Assembly (NCBI GenBank): GCA_015698045.1
Contig: BLAL01000324.1
Coordinates: 952,501-1,016,500, forward strand
Reading direction: 5' to 3'
Source of the DNA: Rhizophagus clarus
Lineage: Eukaryota; Glomeromycota; Glomeromycetes; Glomerales; Glomeraceae
DNA: 64,000 bases
The notes under the pieces are model-generated. The model was not told the origin of the DNA, did no database searches, and was given only the letters and a program-made list of their open reading frames with translations. The position numbers and the translations under genes were made by a program. Position 1 is the first letter of the stretch, and each line of letters opens with the position of its first letter. This document shows, one piece after another, positions 11,955 through 22,873 of the stretch.

Positions 11955-12016
11955 CTGTAAATCATTGTTTTATCTATTTTGTTAACTTTCTTCGTTTTCT
12001 TTATAACTTTTCCCAT
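11955..12016 (-). pseudogene. relic first exon of a type I Myb-like gene
   Basis: Minus-strand ATG at 12016 begins MGKVIKKTKKVNKIDKT, nearly the same as exon 1 of the gene at 18976-19738 (MGKVIKKAKKNNKIDKT). No following exons are present. Its position 450 bp upstream of, and divergent from, the relic at 12470 mirrors the intact divergent pair at 19738/20332. Confidence 0.65.
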
Positions 12017-12229
12017 TTTGTATTCTACTCTTAAGGGGAATTTTATTTTATTCGATATAATTTTATCTGAATGAGAATTGGAAGTCGTAATTAATTAATA
12101 ATACACAAAAATTAGTGTAAATGTATGATTAGTTTCGGTTTTAAAAATGATTGTAAAATGGATTTTTTCTAAAAAAAAATAGAAATTCTCAAAGGAATTC
12201 TTTACATTGTTTCAATTCCAAAAAAAGAA

Positions 12230-12783
12230 TAATATGATTATTTACGGTTAATCATTATTTGACAATCAGCCCAGTAAATTGCTTAGTAGTTGGTACAGTA
12301 CTTTAATTTAGTACTACCGAAAACACATACAGTATGTTACGCATTGTAGATCATTTAAACGTCTGTTCAGTATATTCTAATAAAATTATAAACTATACCT
12401 TTATAGTCAATATAATTTGCCCATTATCATTTTTTTTTTTTTTTAAAAAAAAAAATATTATTCATAAAAATGTTGGGCCACTTATCGTTTCGTTGTCTCT
12501 GCCGTGCCGCCTCCTGAAGAAAAGATTTATCAGTGAGATTAAAATAATTTTGGAAAAATACGTTCCGAAAATACACTCAAGTCTTTATAAAACAAAAAAG
12601 GAATTTAATTATGAACACATTTTCTTATTTAAAAATAAAATTATCAATCCGTCATATTTGACATTTTAAAGATGAGCTCTTCTTTCTAATGCAAGTCGAG
12701 TAGAAATCTTCTGTGTGACAGCTAGTGAACAACATAAACGTGATTCCAATTTCCCACACAAATATTTTATTCAGGATCATTAG
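12230..12783 (+). pseudogene. chimeric relic: type III promoter joined to type II exon 4
   Basis: 12230-12472 matches the region upstream of the gene at 20332 (GCATTGTAGATCATT, TATAGTCAATATAATTT, a T-run/A-run and TCATAAAAATGT before the ATG). From 12496 the match switches to exon 4 of the gene at 10567: CCTGAAGAAAA, then after an internal deletion of about 110 bp GAGATTAAAATAATTTTGG, CGTTCCGAAAATACACT, GCAAGTCGAGTAGAAATC and AACATAAACGTGATT, ending CAGGATCATTAG. Exons 2 and 3 are missing and the frame is broken. Confidence 0.75.
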
Positions 12784-13190
12784 TTAACCCTGGAGGTTTC
12801 ATGTTTATAGACAAGTGTTATATATGTAATAGGGGAACTGGGGATATCAATGCGCAGTACATATATTTAGAGAAATTCAATATTATTGATATTTTGCGCG
12901 GAAATTATTATATAAAAAAAACAGGTTTCTACATAAGATACCATATAAACGTAACTAGCTATACTATTTAAACTATTATAAACTATAATCTCAGTATTCA
13001 GGCTTTTGTGAAGGATGTTTCACTGAAACCTATTTTATAGAAGAATGCTTTACCGAATGAAGATTTTGCCGGAACTGACTGTATAAATTCCATAGTGATT
13101 TTAATTTGTATTTCATACATCGTTTTGTTGCAAATTTGCAATATTAAAAATAAATGTACCGTATTAAAAGTTTAAACGCATATTGCATAC
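12784..13190. repeat. 3' flank of the relic, copy of type II downstream DNA
   Basis: Begins TTAACCCTGGAGGTTT and continues AGACAAGTGTTATAT, then at 13015-13075 TTCACTGAAACC and TTTACCGAATG motifs as after the gene at 10567. No gene. Confidence 0.55.
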
Positions 13191-13194
13191 ACAT

Positions 13195-13600
13195 AAATTA
13201 TAGTAAATTATAAGTCAGGGCTGCTGATATCGGTGAATATGCTGAAGGTGCCAAAAGTCGATTGAAATTTCTTGCTGCAATAGGAGTACTTATCCATTTA
13301 TGTATATTACGATCAACGTGCGTGATACCATTCCATAGAATGTTTGGCGTTCTAATACATGTGTTGCGGTGAGAGCCTGCTTTTGCTAGTTGATCTGCCT
13401 CATCATTATAGCTATCATTTGCTATGCGCTTTAATTTTAAAAAAAGATACTGTAAAATGTTTTCGTCATGAAGGAATTTAATTAGTTTCCAAACTGTATA
13501 AATTCTGCTTGTGATAATGAAGTATACTTAAAATGGATTCGTTGATGATGGAGTGAAATATGTTGATGCGATTATTTGAATTCATTTAGATTTTTGATCA
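13195..13600 (-). pseudogene. RNase H relic of a LINE-type element
   Basis: Minus-strand translation gives IKAHS near 13435, then YNDEADQLAKAG, the C-terminal catalytic region of type I RNase H (KAHSG...N..AD.LAK.G), followed by an extension with HKWISTPIAARNFNRLL. The LINE at 42249-50974 has the comparable KAHSGNQNNDKSDILVKAG. Stops interrupt the frame upstream. A truncated, old retroelement fragment. Confidence 0.65.
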
Positions 13601-14844
13601 ATGGTACAGTTAAAAGATAACACTGAAGGTTTCCTTAGTTAGTGAGGGAGTATAAAAAATAGAATTCGCTCGGAAAATCAGGCGAGGTGCGAGTTTACCC
13701 TAGCCAAGGTCCACGGAAGACACAGGCATACCTAAATTCAATCTGTATATTGTATAAAAAATATAAAAAATAAAATAACATTTCAGAAACGAGCGAAACA
13801 ACTGCACCACTAGGCATTCGCATCTTAAAATGTGACTATATGATGTGACGCGACCATTTAATAGGGGGAATACTTTCGTTACCAAAAGTTCACTCTCAGT
13901 TCTTTTTAAGCGCCGAATAGAGAAGATGCGATGGTTCTTCTTTTCAGTTTAATTTTCTATTTCTTGAGAAATATTACGTTTGAGACCAAAAATTCACGAG
14001 TCTGAGAACGAAATTAAGAGTATTTAGAATAGTATGTTAATACCAGCTACACGTAATTATTCGAAAATTGAAAATCAGCCTAAATTATAACCCGCATTCG
14101 AACGTAAATAAATTTAAAAAGACACATTAACGAATCTCTCATTGTTTTTTTTAAAAAATTATTGCAGAATTTTTTCGTATTTTTTAAAATTCAAGGGAGA
14201 GTTTTTCTGCTGCAATTAACTATTATAGGCACGATATTCATTCTACCGAATCCATTCATTGTAATGAAATTACCAATAAAATTAATAATAATAATTTGAT
14301 ACGCACTTTCCAAAATAAATTTTTTTAAATCAAGTCCTTGCAGCTAAGTTTTTGCGCCATACACAAACCTTTGCATTAAAATTTTATTGCATGAATTCAT
14401 ATAATAAAGAATAATTTGGTATGTAAATGTACGTTAGTCGTTGTGCTCTGTTATTATTAAAAAAAAAAAACAGATGATTTATACGTAAACACTGAGCCTC
14501 GTCTTTTTTATCCGTATTTTGAGTCCTGATCTAGTTTTTTTTTTTTACAAATGAAGTCTGTACCTAAAATACTGCATGCATGAACCTTTTCAATTATACT
14601 TTGCTGAATACTTTGCTAACTTCACATGTTGCATTAATATACCATTGATGTTCAGTTTGAATAATTTTCGCTTAGTATTGTTCCAAAAAATACATCAATT
14701 CTATTGTTTATTTCTACACTTTAACGGTTTATTTATTTCTTTTTTAAAATCAATGATCATTCCATTTTATATATCAAAAGACATAACAGGTGGTCCCGCA
14801 TATTAAATTTGCAAAAAAAAGTGGCATTCAGATAGAAATCAAAA
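13601..14844. other. no gene recognised
   Basis: Short open frames on both strands show no family resemblance. Parts near 13640-13720 and 13840-13930 are less AT-rich than the surroundings. T- and A-runs occur at 14459-14470 and 14533-14544. Confidence 0.5.
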
Positions 14845-16050
14845 ATGACAAAAACTATATTTAATAAAATTGAAATTGACAACACATATGACGAAAAAAC
14901 TACATAATGACAAACCACATAACGGTTGTCAAATTACGAAGATAGAAGTATCACCAAATGAAAAATACATTGTTACTTATAGTTGGAATGTTGTAGATGA
15001 AGGTCAACTTGAACCAGAATTTTCTCACAAAATATTAGATTATCATGAAATAAAACAATTATGTGTTTCCGATGATAAGAAACTTGTGTATATTAATATT
15101 GGTAAGTAAACTTCCTTATAAATTCATGCGGATTTAAAAGTATTTTGATGATATTAATACAGTTGAAAGGTAATTATTTATTTATCTAATCATAGTAATT
15201 AATTATATTTTATTGGTATTGGTAGAGAGTCCTATAATATACGATATGGATAATAATCAATATGTTAGATTGGATGTATTTTTATATAATTCTTCTAATG
15301 AGTTAACTTAGAAAATGAATTTGTTACACTTGTCATTAAAAATGCTGATTTAATTTGGACCATACTATTCGGATTTATTTTACACAAACTAAAAATACCA
15401 AATGGGAATGTAAATGAATGTACAAGATACCTCACGCTTTCAAATGCACAGTCAACCCTCTATATAATCGCCCTTTCGGTTCCGCCAAAATCAGTGATTG
15501 TATAGAGGGTGATTATATAAAATTTATGATTTTGGCTGAAGTTAAATTCTAGCTGAAATTATAAATATTAAATTATGACTGTAATTATAATATCAATGAA
15601 TTTCCTTAATAAAGGACCTTATGTAATAATAAATAGTTATTAAATACACCAAAAATTCTATTATTGAAATCGTACGATTTGGTAATGCTGGTCAAAATTA
15701 TGATATCTGATCAAAGTTATTACTTGTAACTGAAATTCGGTGATTATAGGAAGGTTTAATTACTAATAAAAATAATATGTAGGTTAAAAGATTTATGGTG
15801 TGATAGTGTTTATAGTTGAATTGTTATTAGAAAAAGGTAATTTAATAATATTTAAATCGGTTCTATAAAATTAGGTTCTTATAAAGAGATGTAGATGTTA
15901 TTATATAGAGGGTGATTGTATGGAGGTCTGACTGTATTGGCATATCAAAATATGATAACATTTATGAATTGAATATTCTTACCAAAAAAAAAAAAAAATT
16001 TAAGAATTTTTGTAATAAGGAGATAAAACTTGATATGGTAATGACGTATT
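14845..16050 (+). pseudogene. WD40-like (ion-transport-family N-terminal type) pseudogene
   Basis: An ATG at 14845 starts MTKTIFNKIEIDNTYD; a frameshift near 14890 leads to DKPHNGCQITKIEVSPNEKYIVTYSW and HEIKQLCVSDDKKLVYINI, the opening of a large Glomeromycotina family with a WD40-like N-terminal region. A donor at 15102 (GTAAGT) and an acceptor ending at 15225 join to ESPIIYDMDNN. The rest is broken (TAG near 15310, more shifts around 15380-15440), and a 486-bp MITE is inserted at 15449. After it coding-like sequence resumes (ISKYDNIYELNIL). No transmembrane part is present. Family recognition is from memory of its conserved opening; the breaks are seen directly. Confidence 0.6.
15449..15934. 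mobile_element. pogo/Tc1-mariner-type MITE
   Basis: Ends are CAGTCAACCCTCTATATAATC at the left (from 15449) and, inverted, CAGTCAGACC... at the right (to 15934), with a second inner block ACCCTCTATATAAT on the right arm. The right flank is TA; the left is CA, so one copy of a TA duplication appears mutated. No transposase. The end sequence CAGTCAAC is shared with the element at 22172-23786. Confidence 0.65.
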
Positions 16051-17060
16051 AAAAATCATTTGTTATTTCTATTTAAGTGTTATTTATAATTAATTATTTT
16101 TATTTTACCATTCAACTTTAAATCCTGAAAAAAAGTTCATCAAAATTATGTATACGCGTTATTCATATGTTATATGTACATTTTTTTTTAATAGTAATAC
16201 GCATTTCTTTATTAAGTTTCAGAGTACAATACATAAAGTATATACCATAATTATCATTATATATGATATGGTGGTGTCAATAATTTTCCTGTGTAGTTTC
16301 ATAAAAAGTCATAAAAACAACTGAAGCGTCATTTTGATCCGAAATATAAACCTAATTAAAAGAAAAAAAAGCAACAATAAGATCTATTATTTATAAAATA
16401 AGTAAATAGGAAATGTTATAAAAAGTAACTGAAAGCTCCAATGAATTCTTTACATGACTATAACTGTATTTATACGTTACGTTTTAAAAAAATTCTTTAC
16501 ATATAGTAATATTTATTATTACGCAGTCTCTTAAAAGAAACTAATATCCAAGCCAATCGATTTATTTATTTTACTGTATTCAAAGTTGCTTGTTAACACT
16601 ATTAGTTAATTCTCATTTGAAATGATTGTGTCACTACCATAAACAATTGTGAATTCATGTTGCCGCAAACTTTGCAATTTTAGCGAAGTGCATTCTAAAG
16701 TGATTTTTGTTAAATTTTTTTATTAAATAAAAAAGTCCATAGTTAACTAAAAAAGGACAAGAGCAATTAAAATTTAATTTAAAAAAAAAACAGAAAAAGA
16801 AAAATAGCATTTTTTAAGCTCACATCGCAGTGCTATTATTTACTTACTTTATTAAGTATTGCGTAACTATCCATATTTTAAATAACAGATAATGGGAAAT
16901 ATTATTTAGAGTTTGATCTAACCATCGTAGTGTAATGATGAATGAGATCGGCAAAACAATTTACAGAATTTAAATAATAAACGGATTTATAATTCCGTAT
17001 TCATCAATCATGAAAATCCAAAAGTAATACATAACCGTAAGGTGACGAAAGAGGCCTAAT
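16051..17060. other. no gene recognised
   Basis: AT-rich with no supported gene. The last part (16920-17060) is distantly similar to the far-upstream region of the gene at 10567 (GAGATCGGCA, AGAGGCCTAA). Confidence 0.5.
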
Positions 17061-17069
17061 GTGGAAAGA

Positions 17070-17229
17070 AAAAAAAACTCATTGTATAATGATTGAATTT
17101 ATCCTCTTCATTTTCGCATGCCGGTAAAGCAATTCCTACACGCAGCTTCAAAAAACTGTTTGAAAAGAAAGTATATATATAACTTTACTAGAAGTTTAGC
17201 TGCTTAATATTTATTAATATATCATAAAA
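17070..17229 (+). promoter_or_regulatory. promoter of type II Myb-like copy C
   Basis: Shares GCAGCTTCAAAAA, TGTTTGAAAAGAAA and a TATATATATA box (17172-17181) with the promoter at 10388-10566, at the same distance to the ATG. Confidence 0.5.
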
Positions 17230-18013
17230 ATGAAAATAAAAGGACAGCGATTCACTAAAGAAGTATGTATGTCGAAATTAAACATGATGATTATTTTAAT
17301 TATTCTTGTTGTTTAATGAAAATTCCTTTCTTAACAGGTTGATGATATTATTAGCGAATATATGAAAAAGTGGGGACATCTTTCAAATCCCTATATGAAA
17401 ATTCATGAAAAGATTCCAAAATATAGTTCAAAACAAATTCGTTATCGGTAAGATGATGATAACTATTTAGTGAAAATTGGTTTTTTCTAATGAGAATGAG
17501 AGCTTATTTATTTTATTATAAATTTAGTTGGATAAGTAAACTCAATCCAAGACGTAAGTAACTAATCTATCTCTTTTGTCGTGAATTTATTGTAATTCGA
17601 TTTAATTTTTCTTTCTTCTAGTTTGTATAATGCCTCTAGAAGAAAATGAAAAATCATTCATCGTTTAATGGGTTGAAAATAACCGAACATCGGATGGTAT
17701 AATTCATTGGAAGGATTTAATCAGCGAAGTTAAAAGTAAATTTGGAAAATTACGTTCTGAAAATACACTTAAAAATTTTTGGCATTTAAGAAATAGAAGT
17801 CTTTTAAAACAAAAAAAGGAAGTTAATCATGAACTTAATATTACCTTTGAATACGAAAATGCAAACAACATTAATCCGTCCTATTTTAAGGAGAAAGATG
17901 AAGAAAATGTTCCTCCACTGCTCTCGAACGCAAGTCGAATAGAAATCTTATGTTGGGTAGCTGAGGAACAATATAAACGTGATTTTCCACACAAATATTT
18001 TAATCAGGATTAA
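17230..18013 (+). pseudogene. Myb/SANT-like type II (copy C), one nonsense codon
   Basis: Exons 17230-17262, 17338-17447, 17528-17553 and 17622-18013 align throughout with the gene at 10567 (FTKE, VDDIISEYMKKWG, SSKQIRYRWISKLNP, RSENTLKNFWHLRNRS, IEILCWVAEEQYKRDFP). The only lesion seen is TAA at 17666-17668 in place of CAA inside the motif FIVQWVEN, at the start of the second Myb repeat. All splice sites and the downstream frame are intact, so inactivation is recent, or the codon is bypassed or mis-sequenced. A truncated product would keep only the first repeat. Confidence 0.8.
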
Positions 18014-18340
18014 GTATTAATTAACCCTGGAGGTATAGACAAGTGTTATATACACATATATATTACATATTTATATTTGAGAAATATACTTTTAAATAAA
18101 TTAATATAATATAATAATAGTATAATATTATCAATTGTATATTTTGTGTAAAAAAAAATATATTTCCATATAAAATTTTGAATATAAAATACCGTAAACA
18201 TTATATAAACGTAATGTACATACATTATTTTGCTTAATCCCGTCCATTTTATCGACATCCATTTGCCGAATTTTATTTCACTGAAGTAATATCGCCGAAT
18301 GGACGTTTTGTCGAAATGGGAGTGAAAAATAATTTTTCAA
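18014..18340. repeat. 3' flank shared by type II copies
   Basis: TTAACCCTGGAGG and AGACAAGTGTTATAT follow the stop codon, then at 18230-18330 ATTTCACTGAAG and GAATGGACGTTTTGTCGAAA, as at 11346-11800. Confidence 0.55.
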
Positions 18341-18975
18341 ATTAAAATTTTAAATTTTTAGCGTTGCCTAAATAGACTTAATTGTTAATTTCAAGTAATA
18401 TCATAATTGAATAATCTATCGGCTTATTCATCATGTGATGTTTCTGTAATTTATAATTTTCGTCTTCACAATTATTGTAAAAAAGTTGTAATTATGAATA
18501 CAACCCCTATTTCCGTTTTTGCTATTTATATGGTAGACGGAATTTTTTTGTGCAAGAAGCTCGTTCGTGTTAGGGTTAGCAAGGGTTAAGGTTAGGTTAG
18601 TTGGATTATTGACTGTATGTCACGTGTCCGAGCCTTTTTTTGATGGTGACGCTGGGAGAATTTAAAATGGAATGAAAATTATACCGGTAATACGTTTTTT
18701 ATTGAAGAATAGAAGAATATTACGACATTTCAACAATTTAGAAAAGAATTAATGATGTTAATAATAACAGTAATTTTTTGACATTTATTCGAATAATACA
18801 TTAATATTAATAATATATTAATAATTAATGGTAACAAAAAAAAAAAAAAAAAAAACTGCTTTTAAACATAAAAATATGTACTGTAAGATGTTAAAAAAAT
18901 AAAAATTACTACCATTAATTAATGAATATTCAAGAAATATTTTAATTAAATTCTGGCTATTTGTAAATTAACTAT
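18341..18975. other. no gene; short telomere-like stretch
   Basis: No gene recognised. At 18567-18602 GTTAGGGTTAGCAAGGG and AAGGTTAGGTTAG resemble degenerate TTAGGG telomere repeats. A long A-run lies near 18836-18855. Confidence 0.45.
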
Positions 18976-19738
18976 CTAAAAGAATCGAAATAAATAGTTT
19001 CCTTTCTCGTCAATTTCATTTTCATTATTATAATTAAGTTCATCTCCATTATCAATATTTTCAAGACCACTGTTTTTAACCTCAAGTTGTCTTTTCTTCA
19101 CGTTCCAAATGTTCTTGAGGTCATTTCGCGAGCGAAATTTCCCAAATTTTGCCATTTCAGATTGTAAGTTCGTCCATGGAATATTACCATCATTCATTTC
19201 TTTATATCTCCCAATACATTCATAAATATAATTTTTTTCTTCCTGAGAGAAAGGTGAATGGTCAACTAAATAAAGTAGCAAAAAAGGTCGATTAGATTTA
19301 ATTCAATTTTAACAAAAAAGAAAATCCAGACAGAAAACTTACGACGTGGGTCAAGTATGTTCCACCAACTAAATTTAGAATGAAAAAAAATGGATTGATT
19401 ATAAATTAAATTAAAAAAATATATATATAGTACATATACAGTATATAGTACATATACTTACTAATCACATATTGCTTTCGGTTCAAAATTAAACCGAATT
19501 TTTAATTTTTTAGACAAATCTACAAAGGGTGTTTTGGAATGTTTTCCATGCTTTTCCCATTCGTTCATATGTTCTATTATTGTTTCCTTACCCTAAGAAA
19601 AGGTCAAATATTTTTATTACTAAAAAAAAAAAATATATTAAGAATTTTCTTTGCATCAAATAAAAAAAAACATACAGCTTGATCTATCGTTTTGTCTATT
19701 TTGTTATTCTTCTTCGCTTTCTTTATAACTTTTCCCAT
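18976..19738 (-). CDS. Myb/SANT-like DNA-binding protein, type I (copy D)
   Basis: Minus-strand exons 19676-19738, 19462-19592, 19343-19368 and 18976-19265 (510 nt) give 169 aa with GT-AG junctions. The N-terminus is basic (MGKVIKKAKKNNKIDKT). Repeat one contains ETIIEHMNEWEKHG, PFVDLSKKLKIRF and PKAICDYWWNILDP; the codon for Y is split across the second intron. Repeat two contains FSQEEKNYIYECIGRYKE, NIPWTNLQSEM and RSRNDLKNIWNVKKRQ. The short tail is acidic and lacks the IEILC motif of type II and III copies. It is transcribed away from the gene at 20332; the 593 bp between the two starts is a shared divergent promoter region. Likely a nuclear DNA-binding protein. Confidence 0.75.
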
Positions 19739-20331
19739 TTTCGTTCTTGAAAGAAAATTATTCGATATAATATATAAACAAAGTATAAAATTTTTTTTTT
19801 CAGTAAAAATTAATAAACGACTTTATCTATTTATACTTAATTGATCATTAATAATTTTCAATCTATAAGATAAATTAATAATAATAGGTATTATACACAA
19901 CAATTTATATTAATAATTTATATGTTTATTTTCCGGTTTTTTTAAAAGAACTTATTTTTGATTTTTTTTTGATTGTAAATATTAGACCTTTTTTTTTTGT
20001 TAAAAAAAAAAAAAAAAAAAAAACAAAATATATCGAAATATAATGAAAGAAAAAAGGAAATTCTTTCAAAGAGTTCTTGACGGTTATTCATTACTTAGCC
20101 AACTAATCGTTTGGTACTACGAAATCAGAAACAAACTCCGAAACAATCAAAAAAGGAAGTTATGCGTCATATGCATTGTAGATCATTAACGGTTTTTGTT
20201 GTTATAGTTTATTGGTACATTATGCATTATGCATGATTATAATATATAAAAATAACCGTCGCTATAGTCAATATAATTTCGCACATTATCCTTTTTTTTT
20301 TGAAAAAAAAAAAAAAACGTTACTCATAAAA
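19739..20331. promoter_or_regulatory. shared divergent promoter region
   Basis: Intergenic DNA between two head-to-head Myb-like genes. A diverged copy of both edges is found at 12017-12469, showing that the divergent arrangement was duplicated as a block. It contains A/T palindromes near 19990-20023 and 20288-20317. No individual operator was identified. Confidence 0.45.
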
Positions 20332-21861
20332 ATGTCACAAAATAGAGAACTACCCATCACTCAGAAGATTGATAATACTATCAAAGAGCTTATAAAAGAA
20401 ATGGAACTTCTTCCTGACCTTGGTGAAAGGATTAGTGAAAAAGTTAATAAACAATATGCTACAAGTTTTACTTCAAATCAAATCCGTCAATAGTAAGAAA
20501 AAAATCATTATTCATAATTAATTAATAATTTATTTGTTGTTTGTTTTAATTATTTTCTTGGATTTCATTATAATTTAGTTTGAAAGACAAATTACAAATA
20601 AAAATTCCACAAACTAGAGGCGAACCTTTCACTAAGCAAATTGACAATTCCATTAAAGAATTTATGAGAGAATTTGAAAATTCATCCAACCCTTATGTGA
20701 GGATTAGTGAAAAAATTAATGAACTATATAGTACAAATTATACTTCAAAACAAATCCGCCAACGGTAAGATAATTCAATTATTTAAGATTATATATTATT
20801 TATTCACTTATTTACGTACTGGAACTTTATTATAATTTAGATGGATAAGTAAACTCGATGCAAAGCGTAAGTGTAACTCTCCGTTTTTTTTTTAAAAAAA
20901 TAATTTGAATTTGTTACGATTTGATGGAATTTTTTGAATTTTTTTTCAAATAAATATTATTTCAATTGAATATTGTATTATAGTTTGTCTCGATGCACTT
21001 GACGATGAAGAAAAATTATTTATCATCCAATGGGTTGAAAGTACACCACGAGGTGATATAATCAATTGGAAAAAATTAATTCCTATGATGAATGATAAAT
21101 TCGGTAAACTGCGCTCCGAAAGTATGGTGAAAAACTTTTGGAACCTACGAAAAAGAAGTCAAGAAAGTAATAAATCGAAAACAGAAAATGAGAACTCAAG
21201 AAAAAGAAAAAGAAGTTCTAAATTGAAAACGAAAGATGAACAACAACAAAAAAAAGTTTGTCGTGAACTTAACATTACTTTTGAATATGAAAACATTTTT
21301 CCACCTCCTTTGAATGCAAATTCGTTGGAAATCTTGGTTGAAAATGAAGAGAACATTCATTCACCTCTGAACGCAGGCACAATGGAAACTACATTTAAGA
21401 AAGAAAATTACATTCGTTCATCTTCCTTAAACGTAAGTCCGCCGATGGAAATTATATTTGAAAATGAAGAGAACATTCATTCACCTCCTTTGAACGTAAA
21501 CATGATGGAAACTACAATTAAGAAAGATAATTGCGTTCGTTCGCCTCTTTTAAACGCAAGCACGATGGAAATCATATTTGAAAGTGATGAGAAAATTCGT
21601 TTATCTCCTTTGAAAACAAATCCGATGGAATCCTCATTTAAGAAAGAAAGCTACATTCATTTACCTCCTTTGAACGTAAGCCTGATGGAAATTACATTTA
21701 AGAGAGGAAATTACATTCATCTACCTTCTTCGAACTCAATCTCGATGAAAACTTTATTTGAAAATGAAGAGAACAAGTCCCCTTCAAATGCAATGGAAAT
21801 CTTATGTCAAGTTGCTGATACAATGTACAAACGTGATTTTCCAGCGATCAGCACTACGTAA
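20332..21861 (+). CDS. three-repeat Myb/SANT-like protein with repeated tail, type III (copy E)
   Basis: Exons 20332-20492, 20579-20764, 20841-20866 and 20984-21861 (1251 nt) encode 416 aa. It has an extra N-terminal Myb-like unit: exon 1 (PITQKIDNTIKELIKEM ... SFTSNQIRQ) and exon 2 (PFTKQIDNSIKEFMREF ... NYTSKQIRQR) are clearly related to each other, so one repeat was duplicated. Exon 3 supplies WISKLDAK, and exon 4 the last repeat (FIIQWVES, IINWKKLIPMM, RSESMVKNFWNLRKRS). A basic lysine-rich stretch (about aa 175-205) could be a nuclear localisation signal. The tail holds about nine copies of a roughly 20-residue unit (ENEENIHSPPLN...ME) and ends MEILCQVADTMYKRDFP, the family C-terminal motif. 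Confidence 0.8.
21300..21790 (+). repeat. in-frame coding minisatellite in copy E tail
   Basis: About 60-bp units, best seen as 120-bp pairs, repeating TTTGAAAATGAAGAGAACAT ... CCTTTGAACG ... ATGGAA. Alternating acidic (FENEEN) and basic (FKKENY) versions give a two-unit higher-order repeat. Confidence 0.75.
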
Positions 21862-22169
21862 TAATGTCGGATCACATTTAGACGTGTAAATTAAATATTT
21901 CTTATTAATTTTATTTTTTTTCATTTAAAACATTGTAAATTTTGCAATCGATACTTAATATATTAAATAGATAACTATAAAATTTAGTATAGGAAGATGT
22001 AGAAAAAAGTGAATTTTTTAAATAACAAAAATTACAAACTTAGACAAACTTAGAAATTTGTAAATTTTACTATTATAGCTAAGTTTAAAAGAATACTTCT
22101 TGCAACAAATAAATAATAAAATTTATAGATTTTAATTCACAAATTTTTTAAGAATAAATAATGTGAATA
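21862..22169. other. 3' flank of copy E, no gene
   Basis: AT-rich, no gene or repeat recognised up to the TA duplication of the next transposon. Confidence 0.6.
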
Positions 22170-22212
22170 TACAGTCAACTCTCTCTAAGTGCACCCACTT
22201 GAGACTATAGTG

Positions 22213-22786
22213 CCCTATGAAAAAACGCATCTGGAATTCATGCTGAAATTGTCCGGAAAAATAAGCAGACAATTTCCGGACGTTTGGTAAATCTGGAAAA
22301 TGTTCCAAAACGTGCGCGTTTCCAGATGTTCGGAATATGTCCGGGTTCAAATTAGTCCAGAATTTGTCCAGAATTCTGATTTATCTCGGATGATCAGCAG
22401 GAGATTACCACTTCTACACAATTAACCAAAGTTTGAATTAACATCATAGATAACATTTTGGCTGCTCTTCAAGTTTACTTATTATGTCAGGGGTGGTTTT
22501 AAATATCAGTTTTGTGCTTTTTGCATTTTTTTAAAATTTAAAATTTTACATTTTTAGAAACATTGTCCAGAATATGTCAGGAATATTTTATGTCCGGAAT
22601 TTGTTGGGTTTATTTTTCTGGAATTTGTCCGGAAATTTTCATGAATAAAAAAAAACTGGGCACACAAAAAATTCTGGACAGCAAAATAGATCAATTTCCT
22701 GGACATTTTCATGACAATTTTTGAAGAAACTGGACAATTTCCAGACATTTTCATGGACATTTTCCGGACATTCTTTTTTTCATAGG
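22213..22786 (-). mobile_element. CCCTA-type MITE, copy 1 (nested)
   Basis: Inverted ends CCCTATGAAAAAA and TTTTTTTCATAGG. The inside is packed with variants of TCCGGA/TCTGGACAATTT. The reverse complement matches the copy at 24586-25183 almost base for base over long stretches (for example TTGATCTATTTTGCTGTCC and GCAAAAAGCACAAAACTGAT). Confidence 0.78.
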
Positions 22787-22873
22787 ACATGAAGATTTGA
22801 AAAAATGTGTATTTAGAGAGGAGGGTTGCATTTATGGAGAGAAATTTTATATAATCTTTATATACCCAGGACT

